From Candidatus Pacearchaeota archaeon (GTDB taxonomy: Archaea > Nanoarchaeota > Nanoarchaeia > Pacearchaeales > GW2011-AR1), in contig NZAS01000023.1 of assembly GCA_002686195.1 (NCBI GenBank), forward strand, positions 1-55,295: 55,295 bases of DNA, written 5' to 3'. The position numbers and the translations under genes were made by a program. How positions within the stretch are numbered: position 1 is the first letter of the stretch; every line of letters begins with the position of its first letter. Of the stretch, positions 41,401 through 52,100 are shown one piece after another. The notes beneath the pieces were generated by a model that was not told the DNA's origin, did not search any database, and saw only the letters and a list, made by a program, of their open reading frames with translations.

Positions 41401-44400
41401 AGTCAAACATCAGTCGATCAGCTATCGATGGAAACGTTGAGTTAAAAAAGATAATTAAAAAAATAGATATTGATAAAATAAAATCTGGAAGAGAACAGAG
41501 CTATAAAGTATTTTCATGTGATAAATTAACAAGGTTGGCCGTAGTATTCAGAGGGACAGATGAGCCAAAACTTTCTAAGATATATAGCGCAAAGCTAGGG
41601 AGGACATCTCTAAAGCCATATAGGGTTGGAAGAATCAAACATGCAGATGAAAATCTTCTTGTTGCAAACTATAAAAAGATTAAAGACATAAAAGATGAAG
41701 GCTGGGTCGATCTTGTTATGTCTAAGAATGATAAAAGATTTAAAGTTACATACGATTCAACTTTATATAACAGAACCACTGTTGCTTTCGATGCAAGCGA
41801 AATGGATGAAGAGGGAAGCATTGTCCAAGAGAGTGGAGATTCAAATTTTTTATATTCAGGAGAAGATAAACAGATCTCTGTAGTTGGAGACGGCCTTGAT
41901 GGGGAGGCTTTTGTAGACTCTGCTGGAAATGAAACTTTAGCCTCGGTGATATTCCCAGGTGGCAATGGTTCTTTTTCTCCGTTTCCTTTGATTACAGAGC
42001 AAAGTTATAAAACAACCTCTGAGGCTTCTAACGCTGATTCCTATTATCTGTTTGGAAATCCAGTAAAGGTATATCCAAGTGTAGATTTAGTTTTTGGGCA
42101 TGAAGATTCTGGCATCGTTTATGGCATGGCTTTATCTGATGCGCCTGTAGATGAAAATGGCAGGCCCGGTGTTGAGGTAATAGGGATAAATACGTCTGGA
42201 ACGTCATCTGTAGCTATGGGCTTAGCAGAAATAAAGCAAGCTCTTGAAAATGCTGCAAATGAAGCCGGAGCATTGGTAGATACTCTCAATAGTGCAAAAG
42301 ATTCAATATCTGAAGGGGTTGATGATTTAACAGAATCAATCTCTGCATTGGATCCAAATGCTGATGCTGATGAAATTGCTGCACTTCAATCTCAGATTGC
42401 TGAGCAAGAAGCTCAAATGGCGGAAATTGAGAGCGGCATAAGCGAATACGAAGAAAGACAGGCAACGGCAGACTCTGCTTTAGAGGATGCCGAAGCGGCT
42501 GCGGCAGCACAGGACGCCGCCGAAGCAGAGGCTATTCAGGTGGCTCTCGAAGCCCAGGGATCGACTAGTGCTGCGGATGTCTTGGGCGACATAACAGAAG
42601 GCATGGCAGCTGCAGCGGACGCCATTGCGGATGTTGCGGATGCAGCCCTAGGGGCTGTACAGGATGTGATGGGAGCCATTAATGACGCCTTGGCGTTATT
42701 GCAGACTATTTCCGATGCATTATCAAGCATTGCCAATATGGCAAATCAAGTCATGGAAGGTTTGGAGTCTGCGTTCGGAGACCGTCCATCTGATTTTATA
42801 AAAGTAAATATAAGACATATTTATATAGACAAAGATTCAAATATATCAACCTCTTATATATCAACGAAATCAGATAAGACAGAAGCAAAACTTGTTGTTT
42901 CAACTAAATTTTCCCAAGTATCTGCCATTAGGTTTAATGTTCCGGAAATTGTCGAGCTTAGAGTCAATGACTCTTCTGAACAAGAGCCTTATACTGCAAA
43001 TCCTCCAAAGCAATTTTCGCAAGCAATAATCAATAGTGGAGACACCCTTTATTTAAAAACTGTTTGTTCTAGTCCAAATACAAAAATTGAGATTGGAGGA
43101 TTTCGTGTAAAGCTAATTAAGGGCAGCCCATTCGAAGAAGGCGTTTATCAAAATTTTATAGCTACAGTTCCAGACTTTAGTCAATTTTCATTATTTGGAA
43201 CCAATCCTTGCTTAAGTATTAGCATGACAAATTCTAATGAAAATCGCATGAAGTTGGTTCAGGTTTCTGGAAATGATGTTGCATTAAACCTTGATGATAA
43301 ATGGCCCAAGCAAATGTTTGGAAAGAAGAGGAATAAGCAAGGCCCAGGTGCGGATCTTCAAGATGCACTTGGCGATTTTTATCTTAGATTTACATCGGTT
43401 AAGCTGGAGAAGGCTAATATAGCAAAAGAGTTTTTACAGAGCTTTTGCGACTTATCATTCCACCTTACAGCTGAGTTGTCTCTTCAATTAAGAAACTTTA
43501 AAGTTCTCTTGATTCCGATTAAAGTTATCTTCTGTATTATTGATGTTATATGTGCTCTATTGCATCCAATAAGATTAGTTTTTGCTATAATTAGACTCTT
43601 CTTGTGTCTCTTTGACCTCATATTGTTGCTGCCGCAACTGTCTGTCCCGGCTATGTATTTGGCGATTCTTCTTCACATTCTTGAGTTGTTATTGTGTGTC
43701 ATTCTAAAGATTCTTGGAATCTTGAACGCTATAAACGAGATTATAAGCGCCCTTGTTGTGGCTATCGAGCAGAAGAATTATGCTTCTGTTATAGCTCTTG
43801 AGGAAACATTAAACGAACACTTGTTCAGTTTGGAAGCCGACTTGTCGGTCCTGGAGCCGATTATAACGATTCTTGCCCTATTCTTAGAGCTATTGATGAT
43901 GCTATTCAAATTCCCGTGTACGATTGGCGCAGATGATGATGATGACGCTTGTATTGATCCATCTCAGCTTGCCGGATTGATTATCGGAAAGGTTGCACCC
44001 TTCGGAAGAATCGAGCCTGATGCCTTGCTTCCATTAGCGCAGGCTTACACAAGACTTCCTGTGTCTGAAACGGCATCGACAGGAAACTCACCGCCCGATG
44101 GTCGAGATAACAATCTCGATATGGACTGCAAAGAGGGACAGGATTTTTGCGACAAATTGCTTACGACAGAAGATTTTGTGGTCCGGCCAGAAGATCAGTC
44201 TGGAGCCACCGTGTCAATTGGGCAAGATACAGGCGGAACAACATTTGCTGGGAATTCATTAACAGGCCTTCAAGACAGCGTGACCGGAGAGTTTAAGTTG
44301 GTCGAAGAAGGAGGCTGGTTCTCTGGAGACTTAGATGAAAGCGGCGAAATGGATTATATTAATTATCCAGGATTGAGATTTATTTCTGATCCAAGCGAAT

Positions 44401-46550
44401 CTGGAAGCAATTACACATCAAGTGGAGACTATATGGGCGGATCAGGTAGTTATTTTGATGCAACATTTGCTATGTCTTTCACCAGAAGCACAAAGAAGTT
44501 TAATCCATTTGTAGGCCCAGATCCAAGGATTGTTGGATTTGAGTTTAATAATCGTGGAGAAACCAGCGACGTATCTTGGTGGTGGAAGATTTTGCTTTTC
44601 CCATTATTTTTTAGGAAGAAGCTTGTAAGCGAGCTTCAAACGCTTGATTCTCCTCCGATGTTCTTAAAAGAGTCTGGTGGGAAGTTGGTAGTAGACGGAA
44701 CTTCTAGTTTCGGTGATCATGATTTTGTAAGCCCCATTGATGGTGAAACGGGAGGCGTATTCTTAGAAGCAGTAGGGACGGGTTATCAGCCTCTGCCATT
44801 AACGGCAACAATAGAATTGCAAGAGCCAGGGGTTGACGAAGAGACGAAGTTGGCAATATTTACTCCCACCACCGTCACTAAGACATTTGGGAATATACCA
44901 ATGATAGCTTTGGTTGATGACGCATTCAATGTATATTTCGTTGAAGAGGATGGATCTGATGGCGGCATAAAGATGAATGGAAACGAAATTGAGTCTATAA
45001 ATGTAAAGATGATTAATCATCCTTCTGCTCCAAAGAAGAAATTCAGCAGAGAAGAGATGACGGTTTATAGAACATTTGATCCAAAATCGGACAAGGCCGC
45101 AGATCTGGGGACGAGTTCTGAAGTGGATGGAGAGCTGCTTATTAAAGCTCAGGCAAATGCAATGTTCTTAATTGGAGAGGCCGAGACTGCTGGGGCAACC
45201 TATGAGCCAGATGACAACAGCCAGGGCATGGGGCTCTCTGCAACGTGGACTTGGGATGCCTCCGCTGAAGAGATAGATACCACTAGTGATATCGAAGCTC
45301 AGTGGGGCCCTAGCCCTGAAACCCAGACTTTTGATTACGCTACTTATCCTGATGCTTTTACAGGCATGCCATTTCCAGATGTAGAGATGGCCTATGATTT
45401 TTCTGCAGGCAACAAGAAAGAGGCAAATGATATTGGAAATGCAATAGATTCAGTCAAGGTTTTTGACTTTCCAAGATTTTACATTGTTGACATGAGGCAG
45501 GTTGCCGATGATATTGCCGCAGCTTGCGGTGCTTCCGGACCAATGGAGCTTCTGCTTGATCTTCCAGGCTTTGAGAATCCAGATGAAGTAGAGGATAGCA
45601 TTGGCAGATTGGACGACTGTCTTAAGTTGTTCCTTGGTCACTTCAAGGACAAGGAAGAAGACGAAGATGGCATTCCGAAGGGGCTGATCCCAAGAATGAG
45701 ATACTCCTTAGAAAATGGAATCTTGCCAGAGCCTGCCTCGATACCAGATGCTGTTACCAAGTTTAGAGATTTGCAACAATGCGTTGAAGACGAAATAGGT
45801 GTTATGTGTAAATTTGTTATAAATCCACTAAATACATCTTTCAAGCTTTTGGACGATGATGACGAAACTCCATTAACAGATTATGTAAATCCAGAACAAT
45901 CAGATCTTCAAAGTCTGCTTAAATTTGATATCGTTGAAGAAATAGAGACGGAAGGGGAACTGGAGGGTTTCCCGACCATTACCGGTGCAATGGAGTATGC
46001 ATCAGGGATTGGAGACTTGGCGATTGTGGAGACAGGAGACAAGGCCTATATAAAGATTATTCCAAGAGATTGTTATGATGAACCTCTTCACGCGACACTT
46101 GATCTTACAGAAAAAATTAAAATAGACTTCTTAGAAGACGAAACCGGCAGCGCCGAATTGGTTGAGGTTACAGAGGGCAGCGGAGAGCTTGTAGAGAAGG
46201 ATGATACAGAATATACTATGGCGATTACTGCAGAGACAGAAGGCAAGGTGGTTATAAAGGCGACCGTATGCTCTATGGTAATACAAGCCGTTACAGATAG
46301 GGGTATAATCTCAGCTTCTAGTGCAGTGACAGATGAAGTGGATTGTGTTGACGATGTTGTAGAAGATGCTGATGGCGATGATGTTTTTGCTCCAGGGGCA
46401 TTAATGAAGGTGGATAGAACTCTTACAATCTTATTCGTTCCCAAGGCTGCATCTGGAGCAGGAGGAAGGTATGGAGATGACGATAGAGAGGAGAGCGCAA
46501 GATCCGCAAAACCCGGCCCACAAACCTTTGGTACCAAGTTGGAGAATTAA
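38442..46550 (+). CDS. Giant 2702-residue tail/baseplate-region protein with a hydrophobic helical core
   Basis: One uninterrupted frame, the largest gene here, with GAGAGAAG upstream. A Ser/Glu low-complexity run (EESSEEESS) lies near residue 130, and beta-rich domains fill residues 150-1250. An alanine-rich coiled coil spans about 1262-1447 (LAEIKQALENAANEAGALVD and DAALGAVQDVMGAINDALAL). A beta domain follows, then about 140 very hydrophobic residues (1684-1825) with several segments long enough to cross a membrane, for example VIFCIIDVICALLHPIRLVF and YLAILLHILELLLCVILKIL. The rest is acidic and beta-rich. I know no named family. Its place between spike and wedge genes suggests a baseplate component. 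The hydrophobic core, buried in the particle and released on infection, could form a membrane channel; that is inference. Confidence 0.65.
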   Translation: MADSSSYVGILSSIVGSIVTNEEFSTIYVNCNPAENDSSTASSGRSGLENPELDVLFPSKAATDKKVPLIGGSVVKIKLNNAEINTSRAKGDTNDKNLSKYRTKKLERFIKKLPGVSSGASESSEGEEESSEEESSAAEFVEISNIIDARLKINKCLDSMPSLSEQWYNAGVPSVILSRFKSPSIEDANDLDKELKDKASDKIRLSGLKPVGTFKFIPIEILKKILDILVNADDEEFGLKNYVGVSSVTFETLAGYLAAPNSDQRTFSGLDDDKLIEILLELFPIFHIDENYIDGEDVQTDIGYFTAHDKSLYIKMPDLSGRDSSGFSSNIYNLGEENVDEYTTFCFEMAGIREYAAIAFDYQATPVLTLADGDEEFPSDESKISITIEKEGLDENQEQKFFLSPIVSTSTSTNVRGFKESSDAVEMFTAPVLTKTYMEGGEPIVSVDDASDQFIEIYTKLLKYIQEDVNVFNSESLELYASYSKAMLKYNFFTIDLYNEFSFEDLGMPMSVPLTDLGIDNLSELLGEANRPEILLGARTSESSNKRNDNKFFNFQTSSARDIVASNRPNLILDVDEQIPSNWIELEKVAAEEDDEWALEIPYRSEKEAPALDAYNSGVTNEFALYTVDSYGQIVRAAGENVKIRPKSALATLIEPNGFGSHNLFNLSEIFGTMTFTGEGLRGSSVLITADELGLSPIGTLQDGDDITLSNTSDSLLRLSTNLSNAELFGTSLVGTYYFWPVPTNNIPSNPTPIYLSEDGATEAGDPPPKVITFDDPFGFSVPKFGKTVHSIPLLMDGSSNASITLKYKKKVFTDDSAKLYAYIAVASTASNSAILQEDVGWLESDGEEGAPIKRLTIATEKSTSGTTFLVPTALEYEFGSSDFEKKNKRKAILKFPGSIGTYINFSRFDEFEAESSTEYPAYILLTNKKLSDTVVKTFDSSNNDYAVIPIGSTAGDDNIYPAFVSAPHVLGFIAEIEGDGGSVSVQSNISRSAIDGNVELKKIIKKIDIDKIKSGREQSYKVFSCDKLTRLAVVFRGTDEPKLSKIYSAKLGRTSLKPYRVGRIKHADENLLVANYKKIKDIKDEGWVDLVMSKNDKRFKVTYDSTLYNRTTVAFDASEMDEEGSIVQESGDSNFLYSGEDKQISVVGDGLDGEAFVDSAGNETLASVIFPGGNGSFSPFPLITEQSYKTTSEASNADSYYLFGNPVKVYPSVDLVFGHEDSGIVYGMALSDAPVDENGRPGVEVIGINTSGTSSVAMGLAEIKQALENAANEAGALVDTLNSAKDSISEGVDDLTESISALDPNADADEIAALQSQIAEQEAQMAEIESGISEYEERQATADSALEDAEAAAAAQDAAEAEAIQVALEAQGSTSAADVLGDITEGMAAAADAIADVADAALGAVQDVMGAINDALALLQTISDALSSIANMANQVMEGLESAFGDRPSDFIKVNIRHIYIDKDSNISTSYISTKSDKTEAKLVVSTKFSQVSAIRFNVPEIVELRVNDSSEQEPYTANPPKQFSQAIINSGDTLYLKTVCSSPNTKIEIGGFRVKLIKGSPFEEGVYQNFIATVPDFSQFSLFGTNPCLSISMTNSNENRMKLVQVSGNDVALNLDDKWPKQMFGKKRNKQGPGADLQDALGDFYLRFTSVKLEKANIAKEFLQSFCDLSFHLTAELSLQLRNFKVLLIPIKVIFCIIDVICALLHPIRLVFAIIRLFLCLFDLILLLPQLSVPAMYLAILLHILELLLCVILKILGILNAINEIISALVVAIEQKNYASVIALEETLNEHLFSLEADLSVLEPIITILALFLELLMMLFKFPCTIGADDDDDACIDPSQLAGLIIGKVAPFGRIEPDALLPLAQAYTRLPVSETASTGNSPPDGRDNNLDMDCKEGQDFCDKLLTTEDFVVRPEDQSGATVSIGQDTGGTTFAGNSLTGLQDSVTGEFKLVEEGGWFSGDLDESGEMDYINYPGLRFISDPSESGSNYTSSGDYMGGSGSYFDATFAMSFTRSTKKFNPFVGPDPRIVGFEFNNRGETSDVSWWWKILLFPLFFRKKLVSELQTLDSPPMFLKESGGKLVVDGTSSFGDHDFVSPIDGETGGVFLEAVGTGYQPLPLTATIELQEPGVDEETKLAIFTPTTVTKTFGNIPMIALVDDAFNVYFVEEDGSDGGIKMNGNEIESINVKMINHPSAPKKKFSREEMTVYRTFDPKSDKAADLGTSSEVDGELLIKAQANAMFLIGEAETAGATYEPDDNSQGMGLSATWTWDASAEEIDTTSDIEAQWGPSPETQTFDYATYPDAFTGMPFPDVEMAYDFSAGNKKEANDIGNAIDSVKVFDFPRFYIVDMRQVADDIAAACGASGPMELLLDLPGFENPDEVEDSIGRLDDCLKLFLGHFKDKEEDEDGIPKGLIPRMRYSLENGILPEPASIPDAVTKFRDLQQCVEDEIGVMCKFVINPLNTSFKLLDDDDETPLTDYVNPEQSDLQSLLKFDIVEEIETEGELEGFPTITGAMEYASGIGDLAIVETGDKAYIKIIPRDCYDEPLHATLDLTEKIKIDFLEDETGSAELVEVTEGSGELVEKDDTEYTMAITAETEGKVVIKATVCSMVIQAVTDRGIISASSAVTDEVDCVDDVVEDADGDDVFAPGALMKVDRTLTILFVPKAASGAGGRYGDDDREESARSAKPGPQTFGTKLEN

Positions 46551-46553
46551 TAT

Positions 46554-48665
46554 ATGGACATAAATGACATAACCATAAAAGGAACAACAGAACTTCTTAC
46601 AAGATATGAAGCCGCGAAGAGCGCAGGGGTCGGAGGCCATGTCGCTCCAAATCTTTTAAAAGATGTTTTCGACAGAGCTCTTACATCTCTTGGTTCTAAA
46701 TTTGGAGCGAAAACAGCAGAACTTGGAGCGGCGGGGCTTAAGGCTCCCGAATATGCCAAGATGTTTACAGATGTTGCCGAAAACTTTAGCACCCTTTTTG
46801 CAGAGCTTAATAAAATGAGATCATCTTATCTTCCTTTTGAGTTGGTAAAAGAAATACCAACAGTTGATGGGGCAAAGACTCTTGAGGAAATTGTAGATAC
46901 AGAATCTGTATTAGAGTCTTATGAGAATGTATTCTTTAGAATGTTAGGAATGCCATCCACAACAGATTTGGAAGATAATGGATATTTAATAAAAGTAAAA
47001 GAGAATGGCACACTTGTAGATACAGATTCTAGAATAAATAAAGCAAAATATATGTCAATTTTAAATTTAAGACAAACATCAAGAAGCCAAAGGCCCGGGG
47101 CCCCTACCAATAGTCTTTATGATTTTGTTTCTGGATCTCAAAGTGCATTGGCAGCCTTGACCGATAAAGGGTGGAAACCGGAATCAATATCAGATTTAAC
47201 ACAATTTTTTTCTTATATTAAATCATTAAATTCAGCAGAAAAATTAGATACAAGCATAATAGATACATTGTCTGGATTTATTAATGACAAAGGCGGAGAA
47301 GAATCTCTTAGTGTTTCTCTCGGACCCGAGGGCAAAACTTATTATAATGTAGCGGTAGAACATCTTGAGAGTTATAAGCTTGCATTTAAAGATGAAGAGA
47401 CAGAGGCGGCAGAAGGAGAGGAGGCGGTTGAGCCTGTTGCGGGCGCACAAGGCGCGGCCCTGGCAAGTCCGGAAGAGGCAAGAAGATCTTTGTTTTGGGC
47501 TATGGAGGCAGGTTTGTCGAATATTCATCCGGACATAATTCTTGAGCAAAGCGAATTGAATGCTCTGTGGAATGAATTTGTTGCCGAAGAGCAAGATGTT
47601 ACTCTCATGAGCTTAAACAAGCCAGAGGTTTTTTGGCAATTTTCATATTTGTTGTTTCCTCCGGTTCAAGACGGAAGAGTAGCGAAATGTATAAATGAAC
47701 CATCCAAAATGATTGCAGAGCCCTTTACTCCAAATTTTTTAAGAACGATTAATGGGCACAAGATGAAATCAACTTTGCTTGAAGCGGTTATAAGAATTAG
47801 AATGGATATGATCAGCGGAACAGCTCTTACAAATTCAAATCCAGCAGAGGGTTCTGTTAGGGTTCCTGTTACCATAGGAAACTTTCCACAGCCTGTATCT
47901 CAGAAGGAGATCATAGAAAAGATGGGACTCATAGAGTCTTTGATCATAATAAGGTTATTTTCAGCATTACAAGGCTTTGCTATGGATATTCAGAGCAGGT
48001 TAGCGGATTTGATCAGTCTTCAACATCAATCTGGAAATACCCCCGGCGGTGAAATGGGAGAAGACAATGCTGCTTCCCCTGTTGAAAAAAGAAAATTTTG
48101 CGAAACAAACGATGAACGATGCACGCTTGAAACTATGAAATTAATTGAAGATTCTATGTTATTGATATTGGGAGATGGCGAAGTCCCAGAGGTGTTAGAC
48201 CTGCAGGTTGGTGTAGCTAGAAATTCTGGAGTTAAGAATGCCCACTTGATGAGTGCTGTTTTGTCTATTATGGACGTTCCAAGAAGGTGGGTAGAAAAAG
48301 GGTTAGCGGAGATTGATGAGTATGAAGCGAATATTGCCGAAAGAACTCAAGGAACTGCCGTATCTCAAATTTCATCAAAACTTGGTATATCGAAAGGTGT
48401 AGGTGGTATTGATATATTGGCCTTTTTGATTGCTCTTTTTACAATGAAAGAAAATCATCTTTTGTGCTTACTAACTGATGAACAATTTGAAAATCTTAAA
48501 GAAGAATATCCAGATAATTTCTTTAGTGATTTTACAGCAGAGAAAGATATGCACGAAGCCGTTAACCAAGTTGCTCTAAGAGCTTATGATGCATATCAAT
48601 TATTTAGATATGCATTGAGCTATACAGGAAGCACATTCGTGAGCCCTGCTCCTTCGTCTGAATAA
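46554..48665 (+). CDS. Hypothetical baseplate-region structural protein
   Basis: This is a 703-residue, largely helical protein with an ATG four bases after the previous stop; the ribosome site GGAG lies inside the end of that gene. Features are an N-terminal helical domain (LLTRYEAAKSAGVGGHVAPN), an acidic Ala/Glu insert near residues 280-305 (EETEAAEGEEAVEP), and a hydrophobic helix late in the protein (IDILAFLIALFTMKENHLLC). I do not recognise a family. It is followed by a short AT-rich gap and the gp25-like gene. A baseplate wedge or assembly role is inferred from synteny. Confidence 0.55.
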   Translation: MDINDITIKGTTELLTRYEAAKSAGVGGHVAPNLLKDVFDRALTSLGSKFGAKTAELGAAGLKAPEYAKMFTDVAENFSTLFAELNKMRSSYLPFELVKEIPTVDGAKTLEEIVDTESVLESYENVFFRMLGMPSTTDLEDNGYLIKVKENGTLVDTDSRINKAKYMSILNLRQTSRSQRPGAPTNSLYDFVSGSQSALAALTDKGWKPESISDLTQFFSYIKSLNSAEKLDTSIIDTLSGFINDKGGEESLSVSLGPEGKTYYNVAVEHLESYKLAFKDEETEAAEGEEAVEPVAGAQGAALASPEEARRSLFWAMEAGLSNIHPDIILEQSELNALWNEFVAEEQDVTLMSLNKPEVFWQFSYLLFPPVQDGRVAKCINEPSKMIAEPFTPNFLRTINGHKMKSTLLEAVIRIRMDMISGTALTNSNPAEGSVRVPVTIGNFPQPVSQKEIIEKMGLIESLIIIRLFSALQGFAMDIQSRLADLISLQHQSGNTPGGEMGEDNAASPVEKRKFCETNDERCTLETMKLIEDSMLLILGDGEVPEVLDLQVGVARNSGVKNAHLMSAVLSIMDVPRRWVEKGLAEIDEYEANIAERTQGTAVSQISSKLGISKGVGGIDILAFLIALFTMKENHLLCLLTDEQFENLKEEYPDNFFSDFTAEKDMHEAVNQVALRAYDAYQLFRYALSYTGSTFVSPAPSSE

Positions 48666-48724
48666 ACTTAAGAATAATATTTCTATTATTTTTAACATAA
48701 AAAACAGAGTTAGGGGAATATAAT

Positions 48725-49156
48725 ATGTCTTTCGATTTAGCCCTAGAAAGAGGGGATATAAAAATAAGCGCAGATGGCTCCATGAAGACCGTTAGTGGTA
48801 ATGCAAAGTTACGACAAGATATTATAAAAATATTGTTAACGGAACTTGGTAGCAATAAATTTCATCCAAAATATGGAAGTTACATAGGGGCTTTGCAGAT
48901 GGGGCATTATGCTGATGCTAAATTGATTTCTTTAGACCTAGAGTCGTCTGCCAGAAAAGCTATTAAAAACTTAATGTCTTTGCAGAGATCCCAGGCTGGA
49001 AAGCAAAGCCTAACTCCTGGCGAACTTATTGTTGACATATTAAAAGTTTCAGTTGCTAGGGATCAAGTAGATCCAAGGCTTTATAATATATTTGTTTCTG
49101 TATTAACAAAAAGACTTACAGAAGTCAGAAGCAATGTTACTGTAAGAATAGCTTAG
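48725..49156 (+). CDS. Baseplate wedge protein, gp25/gpW-like
   Basis: This is a 143-residue protein with AGGGGAA upstream. The core shows the family pattern: an N-terminal strand with G.MKTVSGNAKLRQDI, then KILLTELGSNKFHPKYGS with the conserved 'l.T..G........yGs' element, a long helix, and late strands KVSVARDQVDP and TEVRSNVTVRI. T4 gp25 and P2 gpW sit at the inner baseplate next to the tube and start sheath assembly. Length matches the family (about 110-140 residues). The J-like gene directly downstream is the usual neighbour. Confidence 0.87.
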   Translation: MSFDLALERGDIKISADGSMKTVSGNAKLRQDIIKILLTELGSNKFHPKYGSYIGALQMGHYADAKLISLDLESSARKAIKNLMSLQRSQAGKQSLTPGELIVDILKVSVARDQVDPRLYNIFVSVLTKRLTEVRSNVTVRIA

Positions 49157-49165
49157 AGGTAAATA

Positions 49166-52100
49166 ATGGCTACATTTAGATCATTTAGCGAAATTGTTTC
49201 AACCATGATAAGTAGACTAAATCTTTCTCAGCCAAATCTTGATACAAAACCTGGAACGGTTTCTAGAGATTTGTTTGTAGACTTGCCTGCTGATCAGATT
49301 GCAAGATTGTATTCTTCTATAAATTTAGTTTCAGAAAAGCAGTCTCTTGCAACCACTGTAGGAAGAGACTTGGATCGGTTGGCATCAAATTTTGGAACAT
49401 CAAGAAATACTGGATCGTCAGCAAGTGGGATTGCTGTGTTTTGCGCAAATAACTTGGTTACGGATATATCTATACCAAGTGGAACAATTGTTTCTGCTAG
49501 AAACGGATCAAGATTTAGAACCATTGGAAATTTTTCAATGTCTGCAGCAGATAAAAACAGATTATCTGCAAATGCAAACAGAATAAGAAGAGCTTTGAAC
49601 ATTGCCGGAATAAACAGTTCGTATGCATTAGAGATTCCAGTCCAGGCAGTAAGACCCGGAACGACGGCGAATGTTGGATCTTTACAAATAATAAGTACAG
49701 ATCTCGGATTTCCAGTTGTTGTGACAAATTTGACAGCAATGGTAGGAGGTTCTGGGAAAGAAACAGACAATTCGTTTAGATCAAGAATATTGTCTGTTTT
49801 TAGTGGAGCAAATATTGGTACATCTTCTGGGTATAGAAATTCTGTCCTTGGGGTCAATGGGGTGCTGGATGCACTCGTTGTAGAGCCTGGCAACTCTTTG
49901 ATGCTAAGAGATGGTACAGAGACTATAGAGACGGGAGATGGCTCAGAGAGGATTATAAGTTCTGGAACAGGCGGCAAGGTAGATGTATATGTCTTGGGCA
50001 GAAAAGTTCAGGAGATGTCTGAATCTTTTATCTTTACAGATTTATCTGGTTCTGGAAATATTTCAGATGAAAGAAATGATCATATATTGGGTCAGGCCAA
50101 TCAGGATCCCACAAGAACATCTGAAGAGAGAAGAGTTTTGGCTTTTAAGACTGGCTCTTTTCCGGTGCAGCCAATTGACTCAATGGCAACTGTAGTAGGA
50201 AGCTCTTCTGGATCTTTGACAGAATCTTATACAGATAGCGACGGGGTTACTCATGGTAACTTTGAATTAGAAAAAGATTTAAACCCAGAGACAGGCGGGA
50301 GTCCGTTTGGATTTGATAAAATTCATTTTATTTCTAATACAAAAATTGTAGAAGGAGAAAGTATTACAAAAAGTGGACCATTTAGTGTTGATGCTCTTTC
50401 TTTTTCGGATATAAATGATATAAATCAAGTTTATAGAGATATAAATGAAATAGGAGAAAATTCAGAGTTAAGCTCTGCTGGTAATGAGTTTATAAACTTA
50501 ATCCATACTCCTATAGTTAGAGTAAGCAAGGTGAGTAATAAAACAACTGGAGAATTATATTCCGTTATTGATCAAAATCTGGACTCAGCAGGACTGAACA
50601 CAACGGGAACAATAGAGATATCCGGAAGATCATTGCCGACTGCAGCAGATGTTTTAAGCGTGAACTATACATGGAGACAGGTATATGATCCATATGTGGA
50701 CTATGCAGGATCGTCAAGTCTTTCTCAGTTTAGAGACTCTTCTACATCAGACTCTATAGATTGGACATCTTCTGGAGGTATTTTCGAAGAAGAATCTATA
50801 ATATCAAAGTCAGATGATGATTTAGTCTTCGAGGTAGAGCTTGCTTATAATATTAACAAAGTTATTTCGGCATATAAAAAGACAGAAACAGAATCAACAA
50901 TTAGCGTTGTTGATTCTGCTGGATCAACAGACATTGTAGGAGTTGAAGTTGGCTCTGAAGAAGATGCTATAGAAAATATTATATCAATTCGAAGATCTAG
51001 CGATAATTTAGAGCTTTATAATACATTGGCCGCAGATGGATCTTTTAATGCAAGAATTATATATTTGCCATCGGACTCTGCAGGCTCTCTGGAGGATGAG
51101 GTTGTTGTTTATTATAATAAGGTAGAATTATTTGATATAAATAAAACAGATGGTTCTTTTTATAATAATACTGTGACTCTTCCATCGGAAAGCATTCTCG
51201 ATACAGAAGAGGTGCTGGAAACAGTCGAAGACATGTTCTTGGCTGGAGACGAAATATATGTATCGTATGTTGCAGACATAAATGTTGTACATCCACAAAC
51301 TACTTTGAGCAATCTTCCTATAACAGGCGGAAGTGCCTCAAATACCTTGGTAGGCCTTGAGAGTGTCGGAGCGACCTCCTCAAATCAGCCAGTATTTTTT
51401 GCATATAATTCGGGCGGAGAACCTGAATCTATAACTAGATTTGGTCCTTCAAGTCTTCAAGTCGATGTCTCAGGAATATCAAAACCTGGAAAAATAAAGG
51501 TTTCCGGAACAACAGTCAATAGGTATACGATAGATGTTACAGCAGGAACCGCAATGACCGGATTTGAGTTTGATATAGAATCTGAGCTAAAAGAAGTATT
51601 GGATTTAACTGCTATTCCAGATAATGTTGGAATAGCAAGAGTGGACAAGGTATGCTTATTAGATTCTTATGGAGAAATAGATGAAGAGTTTAATATTCTT
51701 GGATATTATTTAAATGATATAACTTATGACATAGGCTCTTCTCAGGTTGATTCAGATTTGAAAAATTATCAATTTACTTTGCCAACAACTTCAACAAATA
51801 GCTCCATATCTATTAGTTCCGGAGATACTTTAAGGTTGGAAATATTGGTATATAATACAGAGGGCTATGAAGAGTTGTATTATTCTTCTTCGGAAGCAAG
51901 AATTACAAATAATCGCTTTGGAAAGATAGATAGAATTTCTGTTTCTTCGGGATTTAGGTCTATTACGGGAAACATAATAGGAAGCGTTCAGGTGTTGTTG
52001 TCAAATCAGCCATCCGATGGAGAGACATACTATGTAGACTATGACTTTTTAGCGCCCAAAGAAGGAGAGCGGATTACATTGTCTTATAATGTTAATAGAC

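Noticed and set aside
48670..48695. AATAAT/ATTATT hairpin followed by T-run after the 703-residue gene
   Set aside because: The stem is all A-T and too weak to call in such AT-rich DNA.
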